Shown here piece by piece: positions 1 through 8,752 of a stretch of 33,807 nt of DNA (within the stretch, counting starts at the first letter, position 1; every line of letters starts with the position of its first letter). The DNA comes from Bacillus sanguinis (GTDB taxonomy: Bacteria; Bacillota; Bacilli; Bacillales; Bacillaceae_G): assembly GCF_018332475.1 (NCBI RefSeq), contig NZ_BOQB01000135.1:1-33807 (forward strand), read 5' to 3'. The position numbers and the translations under genes were made by a program. The notes under the pieces were generated by a model. That model saw only the letters and a list, made by a program, of their open reading frames with translations. It searched no databases and was not told the origin of the DNA.

Positions 1-15
1 AAATGACAATTATAA

Positions 16-44
16 TTGACAAATGAAACTATATTATTTACAAT
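16..44 (+). promoter_or_regulatory. Sigma-A promoter for the ABC exporter pair
   Basis: TTGACA at 16-21, a 17-base spacer and TACAAT at 39-44 make a near-consensus sigma-A promoter pointing at the ABC genes. A perfect 12-base palindrome (CAATTATAATTG, 8-19) overlaps the -35 box and could be an operator. The leader to the ATPase start would be about 130 bases. Confidence 0.55.
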
Positions 45-180
45 TTTAACTAAATAGAACAAATGATGGATTAAGATGATGTTACATACTAAGAGGATGA
101 AGTGTAGTGCTATATTTTATCCGGAATAAACATAGTCTTTGAAAGAGAGTATGAATGAAACTAAGGGGAGGCTTTATACT

Positions 181-1065
181 TTGAGTTTACAAATTCAAAA
201 CTTAACGAAACTATTTGGGGAATCAAAAGCAGTTAACGGCTTGCAAATTTCGTTGCCAAAAGGTGAAGTGCTAGGATTACTTGGACGAAATGGTGCAGGA
301 AAAACTACGACAATCAAAATGCTTCTCGGATTATTAACGCCTAATGAAGGCTCTATTACATGGGATGGAAAACCATTTGGGACTAGCGGGATAACAATTG
401 GTTATTTACCAGAAGAAAGAGGTTTATATACGAAAAGTAGAGTAATAGACCAGTTGCGATATTTTGGTAGATTAGAAGGAATGACGAAAAAAGAAGTAGA
501 TCTTGCTATTGATCACTGGTTAGAGCGATTAGCAATACCGGAATATAAATTTAAAACGGCAGGAGAGCTTTCGAAAGGGAACCAGCAAAAAATCCAATTA
601 ATTGCTGCTCTTCTTCATAATCCGGAACTTCTCATTTTAGATGAACCATTTAGCGGGCTGGATCCAGTTAATGCTGGGATGTTAGCTAGCATTATTGAAG
701 AACAAGTACAGAGCGGAAAGACAATTATTTTATCTAGTCATCGTATGGAACAAGTAGAGGCTTTTTGCCAACATGTATGTATTTTGAAAAAAGGCGAAGC
801 TGTCGTAAAAGGCCAGTTAAGTGATATTAAAAAAGAGTACGGTTTCCGCAATTTAACGATTGAAGATACAGAAGAGAATGAGAAGGGATTAGAATCTATT
901 CATGTATCGTATGAAAAACAACAAGGCCTTCTTTATGTGCAAGTACAAGATGATGCAGAAGCTCTAAAGATTTTACAACAATTGCAAGAACAAGGTGTTA
1001 CCTTACGACAATTTAAAATGTTAGAGCCGACGTTAAACGAAATCTTTGTAGAGAGGGCGAAATAA
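181..1065 (+). CDS. ABC transporter ATP-binding protein (NatA/YhaQ-like)
   Basis: This is the ATPase subunit of an ABC-2 type exporter, acting at the inner face of the membrane with the permease encoded next. The translation shows Walker A (GRNGAGKTT, about residues 35-43), the LSKGNQQK signature, Walker B (LLILDEPFSGLDP) and the SSHRMEQ switch histidine, followed by a C-terminal extension of about 80 residues as in NatA/YhaQ proteins. I chose the TTG at 181 because AAGGGGAGG lies 10 bases upstream; an upstream TTG at 139 has no comparable site and would add 14 unrelated residues. The length of 294 residues fits the family. The permease start follows the stop by 2 bases, so the two are one operon. 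The substrate (sodium ions, drug or peptide) cannot be told from sequence. Confidence 0.9.
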   Translation: MSLQIQNLTKLFGESKAVNGLQISLPKGEVLGLLGRNGAGKTTTIKMLLGLLTPNEGSITWDGKPFGTSGITIGYLPEERGLYTKSRVIDQLRYFGRLEGMTKKEVDLAIDHWLERLAIPEYKFKTAGELSKGNQQKIQLIAALLHNPELLILDEPFSGLDPVNAGMLASIIEEQVQSGKTIILSSHRMEQVEAFCQHVCILKKGEAVVKGQLSDIKKEYGFRNLTIEDTEENEKGLESIHVSYEKQQGLLYVQVQDDAEALKILQQLQEQGVTLRQFKMLEPTLNEIFVERAK

Positions 1066-1067
1066 CG

Positions 1068-2288
1068 ATGCGTAAATTTTCTCACGTATTTTCATTTTAT
1101 TTTAGAGAAGCGTTTTTATCTAAAAAATCATTAATTACGAGTGCGATTTTATTTTTAGTTGTGTTTGGACTTTTTGCGTTTAATCATTTCACTGCTGATA
1201 ATGACAAAGGGAAAGATAAATTTGCCGTAGTAACGGAAAGTGATACGTATAAAGTGCAAGAAAGTGATGTAACAAAGTTACTTCCATCTGCTAAAGTAAC
1301 TGTAGAAAATAAGGATAAGTTTAATGAGTTACGTAAGCAAGTAGAAGATGGGGATTTAGACGGTCTATTCCGTATTACAGAAAAGAATGGTATTCCGGAA
1401 GTGACGTATATGTATAGTGGTTTTCCGAGTCAATCAACTGCTACACTTATGGCGAGTTATTTAAAAGAACAATATACAGCGGTAATGATTGAAAAGAATA
1501 ATGTATCAGTAGAAGTAGCAAAGCAGTTACAGATGGAAATTCCGTTAAAACAAGAGGCAGTAAAGGATCATGCATCTTCCTTTGGCATTGGCTATGTTTT
1601 CTCGTTTGCCTTATATATGTTTATTATCGTGTTTGGAACTACAATTGGGACGACGATAGCATCTGAAAAGTCGTCTCGTGTTATGGAGTTAATGCTTCCT
1701 AAAGTAAAACCATTAACAATGCTACATGCCAAAATTTTAGCAATTGTTTCTAGTGCTTTACTATTACTTATTACTGCTTCCCTCGGTTTTCTTGTACCAT
1801 ATTTATTGGGTTGGGTAGACCTAGAAAATGCATCTTTAGTGGGACTTGCACTAGACTTTTCTAAGTTGGATGCTGTAGTAATTAGTATGTTCGTTGTATA
1901 TTTTGTTACGGGCTACTTACTATATGCAATGTTATATGCAGCGGTTGGTGCTGTTGTATCAAAAATTGAGGATGTGCAATCTCTTTCGTTCCCAATTACA
2001 ATGTTAGGTATAGCAGCATTTTTCATTAGTATTAAATCACTATTTGATCCTAATAGTACATTGGCTGTAGTTAGTTCGTATATTCCATTCTTTACACCTA
2101 TGGTTACATTTTCAAGGCTTGTAGCGGGTGAAGCAGGAACTGTAGAGATTATTGTGACTTTAGTCATTTTATTGGTGACTATTGCTATCGTCAATATGCT
2201 TGCAAGTCGCATTTACGTAAACGGCGTAATGAATTACTCAGATAAAGTGAAATTTAAAGATTTAGCAAAATTCATAAAGCGTCAATAA
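1068..2288 (+). CDS. ABC-2 type permease (NatB/YhaP-like)
   Basis: This 406-residue integral membrane protein has an N-terminal membrane segment (about residues 20-40), a large extracytoplasmic domain (about 45-175) and five or six C-terminal membrane helices. That is the layout of NatB/YhaP-type exporter permeases. The central stretch TIASEKSSRVMELMLPKVKP resembles the conserved cytoplasmic loop of this family, thought to contact the ATPase. The start is ATG 1068, with GAGAGGGCG just upstream and 2 bases between it and the ATPase stop, which indicates tight co-translation. It would form the membrane pore for the preceding ATPase. A strong terminator follows directly, closing a two-gene operon. 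The substrate is unknown. Confidence 0.88.
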   Translation: MRKFSHVFSFYFREAFLSKKSLITSAILFLVVFGLFAFNHFTADNDKGKDKFAVVTESDTYKVQESDVTKLLPSAKVTVENKDKFNELRKQVEDGDLDGLFRITEKNGIPEVTYMYSGFPSQSTATLMASYLKEQYTAVMIEKNNVSVEVAKQLQMEIPLKQEAVKDHASSFGIGYVFSFALYMFIIVFGTTIGTTIASEKSSRVMELMLPKVKPLTMLHAKILAIVSSALLLLITASLGFLVPYLLGWVDLENASLVGLALDFSKLDAVVISMFVVYFVTGYLLYAMLYAAVGAVVSKIEDVQSLSFPITMLGIAAFFISIKSLFDPNSTLAVVSSYIPFFTPMVTFSRLVAGEAGTVEIIVTLVILLVTIAIVNMLASRIYVNGVMNYSDKVKFKDLAKFIKRQ

Positions 2289-2292
2289 TGAG

Positions 2293-2330
2293 AGAAAAGC
2301 ATGATTTCCTATTGAAATCATGCTTTTTCT
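2293..2330 (+). terminator. Rho-independent terminator after the ABC operon
   Basis: A stem of about 16 base pairs (AGCATGATTTC pairing with GAAATCATGCT, 5-base loop) is followed by a T-rich run. It ends the ABC exporter transcript. Confidence 0.9.
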
Positions 2331-2406
2331 TTATGTATAAATTAAAAATAGTATATAATAATAAGAGTCGTCTTTTAATAGAATGAATACAAAGGAGGGT
2401 GTGCAG

Positions 2407-2838
2407 ATGGGGATTAGTAGTCGTTTTACAGTAGGTGTTCATATGCTGACATTACTTGCGATAGATCGAAACTCTCGCTGTACCTCTGAATGGATTGCCG
2501 GTAGTGTGAATACAAATCCAGTTGTGATTCGTCGCATTACAGGAATGTTGAAGAGAGCAGGACTTGTTGATGTACAAGCTGGTAAAGGTGGTACGACACT
2601 TGCTCGTGATTTAGAAGAAATTACATTACTTGATGTATATAAAGCAGTGGAAGTTGTAGAAGAAGGACAGCTATTTTCCTTCCATGAAAATCCCAACATT
2701 GAATGTCCAGTAGGAGCTAATATTCAATCAGTATTAGAAATTATTTTAATGCAAGCGCAAGAAGCGATGGAAAACGTACTTGCAAATGTAACGGTAGATC
2801 AATTAGTTACAAATTTAAAGTCTAAAATGAAAGAGTAA
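2407..2838 (+). CDS. Rrf2-family transcriptional regulator (YwnA-like)
   Basis: This small winged-helix DNA-binding protein of 143 residues is read from the N-terminal SSRFTVGVHMLTLLA, the recognition-helix region NPVVIRRITGMLKRAGLV and the wing GKGGTTLARD, a pattern typical of Rrf2 proteins. IscR/NsrR-type members bind an Fe-S cluster through three cysteines near residues 90-106. Only one cysteine is visible there (IECPVG) besides an early one, so this is more likely a YwnA-like member without a cluster. The start is ATG 2407 because AAGGAGGGTG lies just upstream; an in-frame ATG at 2383 lies before that site. It is monocistronic, and its target is unknown. Confidence 0.85.
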   Translation: MGISSRFTVGVHMLTLLAIDRNSRCTSEWIAGSVNTNPVVIRRITGMLKRAGLVDVQAGKGGTTLARDLEEITLLDVYKAVEVVEEGQLFSFHENPNIECPVGANIQSVLEIILMQAQEAMENVLANVTVDQLVTNLKSKMKE

Positions 2839-2842
2839 AAAA

Positions 2843-2877
2843 GCGAGCATCCTCATAATGAGGGCTCGCCTTTTTTT
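2843..2877. terminator. Bidirectional terminator between the Rrf2 and aquaporin genes
   Basis: GCGAGC pairs with GCTCGC and the inner CCTCA pairs with TGAGG around a short loop. A T-run follows on the plus strand and an A-run precedes it, so it can serve both convergent genes. Confidence 0.85.
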
Positions 2878-2897
2878 ATTCAGAAATATTGAAAATT

Positions 2898-3563
2898 CTA
2901 TTTTTCAGTATTTAAAATGAATTTACCTACGATAGCGGCTACGATACCACCAAGAATTGGTGCAACGATGAATACCCATAGTTGAGAAAGTGCTTCTCCG
3001 CCAGCGAATAAAGCTGGTGCGATACTACGAGCTGGGTTAACAGAAGTTCCAGTTAACGGAATACCTAATAAGTGAACTAAAACTAATGTGAAACCAATTA
3101 CTAATCCTGCTAGAGAAGAACTTCCTTTTTTACCTGTTACAGCAACGATCACTAAAATGAATACGAAAGTTAAAATAAATTCAACTAGAAATGCTCCAGA
3201 TAAACCAAGAGTTCCAAAACCGTTTTGTCCTAAATTATCTAAAGGTGTTTTAGCAGATTTTAAAATTGTTACTAACGTTGCAGTTCCTAATAAACCACCT
3301 AAAATTTGAGCTAATACATAATAACAAAGTTCCATAGCGTTCATTCTTTTGTTGATGAACATAGCTACTGATACTGCTGGGTTAATGTGACATCCAGAAA
3401 TTGTTCCGATGCTATATGCCATAGCCACAATAGATAGACCGAAAGCCATAGCGATTCCTAGTGTTCCAATTCCTTCAATTCCGCCGCCAATGACAGCTAC
3501 TCCAGTTCCGAATAATACAAGTACAAATGTACCAATAAATTCAGCGATTGCTTTTTTTAACAT
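2898..3563 (-). CDS. aqpZ: Aquaporin (MIP family channel)
   Basis: This six-helix channel protein of 221 residues belongs to the major intrinsic protein family. It has both pore-lining NPA boxes: NPAVS at about residues 61-65 and NPARS at about 176-180, the latter followed by the APALF helix. The short length and the TGTSVNPARS context look more like a water channel (AqpZ) than a glycerol facilitator, though substrate preference is inferred. The ATG at 3563 has GGAGG 7-8 bases upstream on the minus strand. It stands alone between terminators and needs no partner. The symbol is by family resemblance only. Confidence 0.88.
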   Translation of the reverse strand: MLKKAIAEFIGTFVLVLFGTGVAVIGGGIEGIGTLGIAMAFGLSIVAMAYSIGTISGCHINPAVSVAMFINKRMNAMELCYYVLAQILGGLLGTATLVTILKSAKTPLDNLGQNGFGTLGLSGAFLVEFILTFVFILVIVAVTGKKGSSSLAGLVIGFTLVLVHLLGIPLTGTSVNPARSIAPALFAGGEALSQLWVFIVAPILGGIVAAIVGKFILNTEK

Positions 3564-3665
3564 AATTTACCTCCTAATATTGCGCATGAAACGTATTATA
3601 ACATAGGTTTTAGTATAAACAGCCAATGAAATACTATTCTGATAAGGCAAAATAGGGGGACAATA

Positions 3666-3704
3666 AAAAAAGAGTGTGGTTCTTTGTTTATAGAACCACA
3701 CTCT
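3666..3704 (-). terminator. Terminator for the DMT exporter gene
   Basis: The 13-base arms AGAGTGTGGTTCT / AGAACCACACTCT surround an 8-base loop. Reading leftwards, a T-run follows, directly after the stop at 3708. Confidence 0.88.
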
Positions 3705-3707
3705 TTT

Positions 3708-4673
3708 TTATGCTGTTTTTCTCTGTTTAACGACTGGAACAGATCGATTTAAAATGCTATTTGCAACCATTCCCAACATAATAATAATCATTCCAAGTAG
3801 GGAAAGACCACCAGGAAATGAACCATTCAAGAAAATAATTTCGCCAAGTACGGTAAAAACCATCGTTCCAGCTTGCGTTGCTTCAACAGCTCCAAGCAGA
3901 GCGAGATTATCTTTGGCTAAGTCAGTAGCAAAGAAAAATGTCATTGTCGCTATAACGCCAGAACATAATGCTAACAAAAATCCTTGTAGCATTTGGCTTG
4001 ATGTTGGAATACCTGTAGTAGAAAATCCGTATATACCAAGTAAAATTGTTATAGGAAGACTGCCTATTGCCATTCCTAATACACGTTGGAATGTATCAAG
4101 GCGCCCGCCAACAAGTTCCATCATTTTTCGGTTACCGAACGGATATAAGAAAGCAGCTAACACGACAGGTAAAAACCCTGAAATAAACTGAGTCATTGTA
4201 ATGTGACCTGCTGCAGTTGCTTGCATACAAATTACACCAAGTAAAATAAATAATGCGACATATAAACTACGAAGTGGAATTTTTCCGCGTACAAGTTTCG
4301 TACCTGATTTCGTTTCTATTTTAACGAAAAATAATGGCGAGAGTAGTAAACCTGCTAATATAGTAACTTGCCAAGTTCCAGCAACGAGCCAAGCTGGAGA
4401 AAAGACAGCTGCAAAACTTAATAAAGAATAGAAACCAATACCAGCAACAGAACCCCACCCGATCCACGCCAATGGATGTTTCTTTAATTCTTCCCATAAT
4501 CCCCTTAAGTTTTTGCGAAATAAAACGATAAGGAATAAAATAGGGAGAGCAAATAAAAAACGGAAGGAAGCTGTCCAAGCCCAGCTCGTTCCAGATACAT
4601 TCATCGCTCTATTAATAATAAAGGTTGCAGAAAAAAAGGCCGATGATAAAAGTCCTAATAATATTGCGCGCAT
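3708..4673 (-). CDS. DMT-type multidrug exporter (EmrE-like, ten helices)
   Basis: This 321-residue protein of about ten hydrophobic helices belongs to the drug/metabolite transporter superfamily. The N-terminus (AFFSATFIINRAMN) and second half (LLGAVEATQAGTMVFTVLGE) match B. cereus proteins usually called multidrug resistance efflux transporter family. I chose ATG 4673 because AAAGGAGTG lies just upstream; a longer open frame to 4811 would cross the divergent promoter region and overlap the neighbouring regulator. It is divergently transcribed from an XRE-cupin regulator 100 bases away, which is its likely controller. The substrate is unknown. Family assignment is firm; drug export is inference. 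Confidence 0.85.
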   Translation of the reverse strand: MRAILLGLLSSAFFSATFIINRAMNVSGTSWAWTASFRFLFALPILFLIVLFRKNLRGLWEELKKHPLAWIGWGSVAGIGFYSLLSFAAVFSPAWLVAGTWQVTILAGLLLSPLFFVKIETKSGTKLVRGKIPLRSLYVALFILLGVICMQATAAGHITMTQFISGFLPVVLAAFLYPFGNRKMMELVGGRLDTFQRVLGMAIGSLPITILLGIYGFSTTGIPTSSQMLQGFLLALCSGVIATMTFFFATDLAKDNLALLGAVEATQAGTMVFTVLGEIIFLNGSFPGGLSLLGMIIIMLGMVANSILNRSVPVVKQRKTA

Positions 4674-4713
4674 GAAGTATAACACTCCTTTTGAAATTAA
4701 ATGATTATGTATA

Positions 4714-4760
4714 GTATAATATACTTTAATTATGTAAAAGTAAACTATTTTATACTTTAA
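4714..4760. promoter_or_regulatory. Divergent promoter/operator region with repeated TATACTTTAA
   Basis: The 100-base gap between the divergent exporter and regulator genes holds two exact copies of TATACTTTAA (4720-4729 and 4751-4760), 31 bases apart, or about three helical turns. A small dyad, AGTAT-AAT-ATACT (4713-4725), overlaps the first copy. These are candidate binding sites for the XRE-cupin regulator, although AT-rich -10 elements could give a similar look. Confidence 0.35.
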
Positions 4761-4773
4761 GGTGGTTTTATAG

Positions 4774-5346
4774 ATGAAAGAACATGAAGATATGCAAACG
4801 AAAGAAGTCATTCAGCAAGTAGGTCAGTTATTAAGGCAAATTCGAAATGAGCAAAAATTAAGTTTAGAAGAATTAGCTCAAAAAACAGGAGTTAGTAAAT
4901 TAACGTTAGGAAAGATTGAAAGGGGTGAAACGAATCCGACGTTAGCCGTCATTTGGAAAATAACGAAAGGATTATCGATTCCTTTATCGAGATTGATGGT
5001 TGTTGGAGAACCTGTAGCTGTTGCGCGCTGCGGAGAAGGATTTGCAGTAGACGTAGGACAAGCATGGCATTTAGAAACAATGTTCCGTTATACGAAAGAA
5101 ACGGGGATGGAAATGCATCGTGCTTGTTTACGATCAAATAGTATATATGAACCAGAAGCTCATCATGAAGGTGCTATTGAGCTTGTAACGGTAATGAAAG
5201 GGAAAGTATCGATTCAAGTAGAAAGCGATGTATACGAATTAAATGAGTTTGACTCTATTCAATTTGAAGCGAATAAGAAACATAGTTATAAGAATGAAGA
5301 AGATGAAGTGGCAGTATTACATTTAACGATGAAATACTCTTCATGA
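4774..5346 (+). CDS. XRE-family regulator with C-terminal cupin domain
   Basis: A 190-residue two-domain regulator. Residues of about 14-70 form a Cro/C1-type helix-turn-helix (LRQIRNEQKLSLEELAQKTGVS, with KLTLGKIERGETNPTL as the recognition part). Residues of about 110-185 form a small beta-barrel cupin (YEPEAHHEGAIELVTVMKGK and FEANKKHSYKNEED), which in this family senses a small ligand. The ATG at 4774 has AAGGTGG 8 bases upstream. It is divergent from the DMT exporter, an arrangement typical of a local repressor or activator of that exporter. The ligand is unknown. A strong terminator follows. Confidence 0.88.
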   Translation: MKEHEDMQTKEVIQQVGQLLRQIRNEQKLSLEELAQKTGVSKLTLGKIERGETNPTLAVIWKITKGLSIPLSRLMVVGEPVAVARCGEGFAVDVGQAWHLETMFRYTKETGMEMHRACLRSNSIYEPEAHHEGAIELVTVMKGKVSIQVESDVYELNEFDSIQFEANKKHSYKNEEDEVAVLHLTMKYSS

Positions 5347-5381
5347 AAAAATCACCTATAGAATTCTATAGGTGATTTTTT
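5346..5381. terminator. Perfect 36-base palindromic terminator
   Basis: A perfect palindrome of A6, then TCACCTATAG, its mirror and T6, centred on an EcoRI-like GAATTC. It begins at the regulator stop and could act in both directions between the convergent regulator and PspC-domain genes. Confidence 0.88.
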
Positions 5382-5411
5382 ATATTTTGATTACGTATAT
5401 GCATGATGCTG

Positions 5412-5597
5412 CTAGTATGAACGTGGCATAAGTAATAAACAAATAAAATAAACTAAAAATCCCGTCCCAAAACATAAAACTGCAATGACCCAAAGTATGC
5501 GAATGAGAGTAGAGCTAATATCAAAATATTCTCCTAAACCACCGCATATACCAAATAGCATTTTATCAGTTTCGGATTTACATAATTTTTTTGACAT
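5412..5597 (-). CDS. PspC-domain small membrane protein
   Basis: This 61-residue protein is almost entirely one PspC domain. It has an N-terminal KLCKSETDKMLFGICGGLGEYF motif region, where GICGGLGEY-F is the family hallmark. One hydrophobic segment follows (about ILWVIAVLCFGTGFLVYFIC) and ends LLLMPRS. PspC proteins act in envelope stress responses, and this short form is common and stand-alone in Bacillus. I prefer ATG 5597, with AAAGGAG 11 bases upstream; a GTG four codons earlier overlaps that site. No partner gene is adjacent, so its exact role is unknown. Confidence 0.85.
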   Translation of the reverse strand: MSKKLCKSETDKMLFGICGGLGEYFDISSTLIRILWVIAVLCFGTGFLVYFICLLLMPRSY

Positions 5598-5777
5598 CTT
5601 CCAATACACTCCTTTTTATAGCAAACTCTATACTTCTATTCTATATGGAAATCTATGAGGAAACTATGAGGTTGTATTACATTTTTTTAGGGAACAGTCA
5701 TATTAATTGTCTTAATTTTCAGTTGATATTAAAATTATAGTAAGACGTAACTTTTAATAAAGGGTGGGGAAATAGAG

Positions 5778-7019
5778 ATGACAGTATATTGGTTGACTAA
5801 TGTAACGCTTGAATCGGGGTATACATATGAAGAGGGGAGAGTTTCAAAAACAGAAACAGAGTTATGTAGTTTACTTATTGAAGAGGGACGAATTAAAAAA
5901 ATCATAGCAGGGACTGTTCAAGAGGAAGGGGTACTCATTCTTGATGCGAATCGTTTATTAATTTTGCCCGCTTTCGAAGAGATGCATATTCACATTGACA
6001 AGACGTATTATAGTGGTCCTTGGAAAGCTTGCATGCCAGCAGAAAGTATTTTTACACGTTTTAATGAAGAAGAAAAAATTTTGCCGAAGCAATTAGCAAC
6101 TGCTCAAGATAGGGCGGAAAATATGCTAGCGTTATTGCTCCGAAATGGTGCGACGAATATAAGAACGCATTGTAATGTTGATCCGATTATTGGGCTTGGT
6201 AATTTGGAGGCGACGTTAGCGGCGTTGGAAACATATAAAGATCAGGTTTCTGGTAGAATTGTTGCTTTTCCGCAACATGGATTATTGCGCAGTAATTCTG
6301 TGCAACTTGTGAGAGATGCGATGCGTATGGGTGCGCATCTAGTCGGTGGAGTGGATCCAGCTACAGTGGATAATGATATTGAAAAATCATTACATACAAT
6401 TATGGATATCGCGGTAGAATTTAATTCGGATGTTGATATTCATCTGCATGATGCGAATAATCTTGGGACGTTTACGATGAAGAGATTGGCAAGTTTAACA
6501 GAAGAAGCGGGATGGCAAGGTCGCGTAACGATTAGTCATGCACTTGGACTTGGTGGTGTTACGGATAAAGAAGCTGAAGAAGTGGCAGAAAGACTAGCTG
6601 CTTTACATATCGATATCACTTCAACGGTGCCAATTGGGAAACAAGTAATCCCAATTCCGTTATTAGATAAAAAAGGTGTGAAAGTTTCGTTAGGAAATGA
6701 TAGTATTACTGATCATTGGTCACCGTTTGGAACAGGTGATATGCTGCAAAAGGCAAATCGATTAGCGGAACGTTTCGGATGGAGTGATGAAAGGTCTTTA
6801 GGAAAAGCACTTCGCTTTATTACGGGAGGAAAAGAAACGTTAAACGATGATGGGAAGCGAGCATGGCCGAATGTAGGAGATGAAGCGAGTTTTGTTTTGA
6901 CGAATGCAACATGTACTGCTGAAGCGGTAGCGCGTCAAACAGAGAAGCGTTTAGTCGTACATAAAGGAAATATTGTTGTTGGAAGTTTAAATGAGGTGGA
7001 ATTAAATAATCTTGTGTAA
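5778..7019 (+). CDS. Cytosine-deaminase-like amidohydrolase
   Basis: This 413-residue metal-dependent hydrolase belongs to the amidohydrolase superfamily, on the cytosine deaminase branch. Visible landmarks are the metal-binding EMHIHIDKT (histidines near residues 70 and 72), RTHCNVD, DIHLHD, the SHALGLGG histidine and [18 protein letters not shown], whose Asp and Trp-x-Pro-x-Gly-Thr-Gly-Asp-Met pattern is typical of CodA relatives. It would hydrolyse a C-N bond of a cytosine-like or triazine-like ring in the cytosol. The next gene is a nucleobase permease, supporting a salvage role, though a terminator separates them. The start is ATG 5778 behind AGGGTGGGG. The substrate is not proven, so I give no symbol. 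Confidence 0.85.
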   Translation: MTVYWLTNVTLESGYTYEEGRVSKTETELCSLLIEEGRIKKIIAGTVQEEGVLILDANRLLILPAFEEMHIHIDKTYYSGPWKACMPAESIFTRFNEEEKILPKQLATAQDRAENMLALLLRNGATNIRTHCNVDPIIGLGNLEATLAALETYKDQVSGRIVAFPQHGLLRSNSVQLVRDAMRMGAHLVGGVDPATVDNDIEKSLHTIMDIAVEFNSDVDIHLHDANNLGTFTMKRLASLTEEAGWQGRVTISHALGLGGVTDKEAEEVAERLAALHIDITSTVPIGKQVIPIPLLDKKGVKVSLGNDSITDHWSPFGTGDMLQKANRLAERFGWSDERSLGKALRFITGGKETLNDDGKRAWPNVGDEASFVLTNATCTAEAVARQTEKRLVVHKGNIVVGSLNEVELNNLV

Positions 7020-7041
7020 AGGAATCGTTTAAATGTTTTTG

Positions 7042-7079
7042 GAAGGGTTCTAATTGTGTGTGTAGAACCCTTCTTTTTT
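7042..7079 (+). terminator. Terminator between deaminase and permease genes
   Basis: GAAGGGTTCTA (7042-7052) pairs with TAGAACCCTTC (7063-7073) around a 10-base loop, followed by T6. It lies in the 98-base gap between two functionally matched genes, so the permease may be separately transcribed or reached only by read-through. Confidence 0.85.
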
Positions 7080-7117
7080 ATGCTTACAATATATTTTTTA
7101 TAAGGAAGCTAGAAGGG

Positions 7118-8413
7118 ATGGAAAATTTGGACAATCAACATAATCAAAATCATATTATGGGAACTTTGCAATGGTTTATATTTTTATTGGCGAATTCAAT
7201 CGCATTACCAATTGTCGTTGGCGGATTATTTCATCTTACGACGGAAGAAATATTTTATTTAATGCAGCGTACGTTTTTTGTAGTTGGTATATCTTCTTTT
7301 TTACAAGGGTGGCTTGGACATAGACTACCAATTGCGGATGGACCAGCTGGATCTTGGGTTGGAGTATTTACCGTACTTGCTTACGCAACGGCCGGACAAG
7401 ATCAATTACATAGTACGTTGCAAATTTTAGAATTAGGAATGATTATTTCTGGTGTTATTTTAATAGGATTAGGCGTAACTGGTTTTATCGGACGTATTTT
7501 ATTTTTATTTACACCGCTTGTGACAGGGACGTTTTTACTTTTATTATGTTTACAATTAAGCGGTGTATTTTTAAAAGGAATGCTAGGAATTACTACTACT
7601 GTTTCTCAAATCGATGGATTTACAGCGATAATTGCGTTTAGTATATTTCTTTTCGTTATTATACTATCTAATTTTGGAAAAGGATTTGTCAAAAGTTATG
7701 CGGTTTTAATAGGATTAATTAGTGGGTGGATTCTTTTTCTAATTGCAGGAAAAGTGACGATTCCATCTCAAGTAACGCACTTTGTACAACTTCCACATAT
7801 ATTTGCTTGGGGACTTCCAAAATGGAATACAGGTATGGCTGTATCGAGTTTCGTTATGGTATGTATTTTAGTTTCAAATACAGTGGCAGCTATTATAGCA
7901 ATTAATCAAGCTACCATTCAAAAAGGGACTATTGAACAGAAACAGTTGAAGGATGGTACGTGGGTTGGAGGCATTTCACATATCATTTCTTCTATATTTT
8001 CAACTGTAGGTGTCGTGCCGCTACCCGCGACGGCAGGATTTATACGTTTAACAAAACAAAAGTATATAGGATCGTTCTTACTAGCATGTATGTCACTAGT
8101 CGTAATGTCGCTGTTCCCAAGTATTATTCGTTATTTAGCATCTTTACCATCCGCTGTTGCATCTGCGGTTTTAATGGCTTCTTTCGTACAGTTAATTGGA
8201 ATTGGGTTAAATAATATAAAACAAGTGGAGCTTAATGAAAGGAATGTAACAATTTTAGGCGTTGCAGTATTATTTGGCAGCGGCGTTATGTTTTTACCGT
8301 CTGGAGCGCTCCAATCCTTGCCGTCTGTTATGCAATATATATTCGGAAATGGTTTATTTGTAGGTACTGTTGTAAGTATATTGCTAGAACAAATATGGCG
8401 CATCGAGAAATAA
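7118..8413 (+). CDS. Uracil/xanthine permease (NCS2 family)
   Basis: A nucleobase transporter of about 431 residues with some 12-14 hydrophobic segments. NCS2 features include the early LANSIALPIVVGGLF, the DGPAGSWVGVF stretch that corresponds to the substrate-binding region of UraA-type carriers, and the VVPLPATAGFIRLTKQ loop near residue 300. It would import uracil, xanthine or a similar base with a proton. The context of a cytosine-deaminase-like enzyme just upstream suggests cytosine or pyrimidine salvage. ATG 7118 has AGGAAG about 10 bases upstream; a TTG at 7127 with GAAGGG upstream is nearly as plausible. A longer open frame from 7058 would start inside the terminator hairpin, so I rejected it. 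Confidence 0.87.
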   Translation: MENLDNQHNQNHIMGTLQWFIFLLANSIALPIVVGGLFHLTTEEIFYLMQRTFFVVGISSFLQGWLGHRLPIADGPAGSWVGVFTVLAYATAGQDQLHSTLQILELGMIISGVILIGLGVTGFIGRILFLFTPLVTGTFLLLLCLQLSGVFLKGMLGITTTVSQIDGFTAIIAFSIFLFVIILSNFGKGFVKSYAVLIGLISGWILFLIAGKVTIPSQVTHFVQLPHIFAWGLPKWNTGMAVSSFVMVCILVSNTVAAIIAINQATIQKGTIEQKQLKDGTWVGGISHIISSIFSTVGVVPLPATAGFIRLTKQKYIGSFLLACMSLVVMSLFPSIIRYLASLPSAVASAVLMASFVQLIGIGLNNIKQVELNERNVTILGVAVLFGSGVMFLPSGALQSLPSVMQYIFGNGLFVGTVVSILLEQIWRIEK

Positions 8414-8482
8414 GTGGATACAAAGAGTGTACGCACTGTATAAAAGTCTAAAATAACATGTGAAATAAAGCCCATTTTCATT

Positions 8483-8511
8483 CACCACCCGCACATTTCG
8501 TTCATACAATA
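8483..8511 (+). promoter_or_regulatory. Sigma-K promoter of gerE
   Basis: CACC at 8483-8486, a 16-base spacer and CATACAATA at 8503-8511 match the sigma-K consensus (mACm, 16-17 bases, CATAnnnTA) completely. In B. subtilis, gerE is transcribed by sigma-K in the mother cell. The RBS AAGGAGGG is at about 8562-8569. Confidence 0.6.
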
Positions 8512-8578
8512 TCTTGACTAAATAAACACCCAACTTACACATACACGGCTCTGGCTTAAGCAAGGAGGGTTATACCAG

Positions 8579-8752
8579 TTGAAGGAAAAAGCGTATCAAT
8601 CTAAACCGTTACTCACAAAGAGAGAGAGAGAAGTATTTGAATTACTGGTTCAAGATAAAACAACGAAGGAAATTGCAGGTGAACTTTTTATCAGTGAAAA
8701 AACAGTACGCAACCACATCTCAAATGTCATATGTACTGTTTGCAAAAAATAG
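8579..8752 (+). pseudogene. gerE: gerE, 5' part only (interrupted by the island)
   Basis: This is the start of the late sporulation regulator GerE, a LuxR-type DNA-binding protein of about 74 residues that controls spore coat genes in the mother cell. Residues 1-50 read as GerE (LLTKREREVFELLVQDKTTK, then ELFISEKTVRNHISNV). The frame then diverges into ICTVCKK and stops at 8752. GerE normally continues MQKLGVKGR and on to its C-terminal dimerisation helix, so this 57-residue product lacks the end of the recognition helix and all of the dimer helix. The TTG at 8579 has AAGGAGGG 9 bases upstream, and a sigma-K promoter match precedes it. The break coincides with the start of accessory DNA. In B. 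subtilis gerE lies by sdhCAB, whereas here a permease gene is upstream, so a second gerE copy is not excluded. Confidence 0.88.

Noticed and set aside
7020-7117. A purine or pyrimidine riboswitch ahead of the nucleobase permease
   Set aside because: The only clear structure is a plain terminator hairpin. No conserved riboswitch core could be recognised in under 100 bases.
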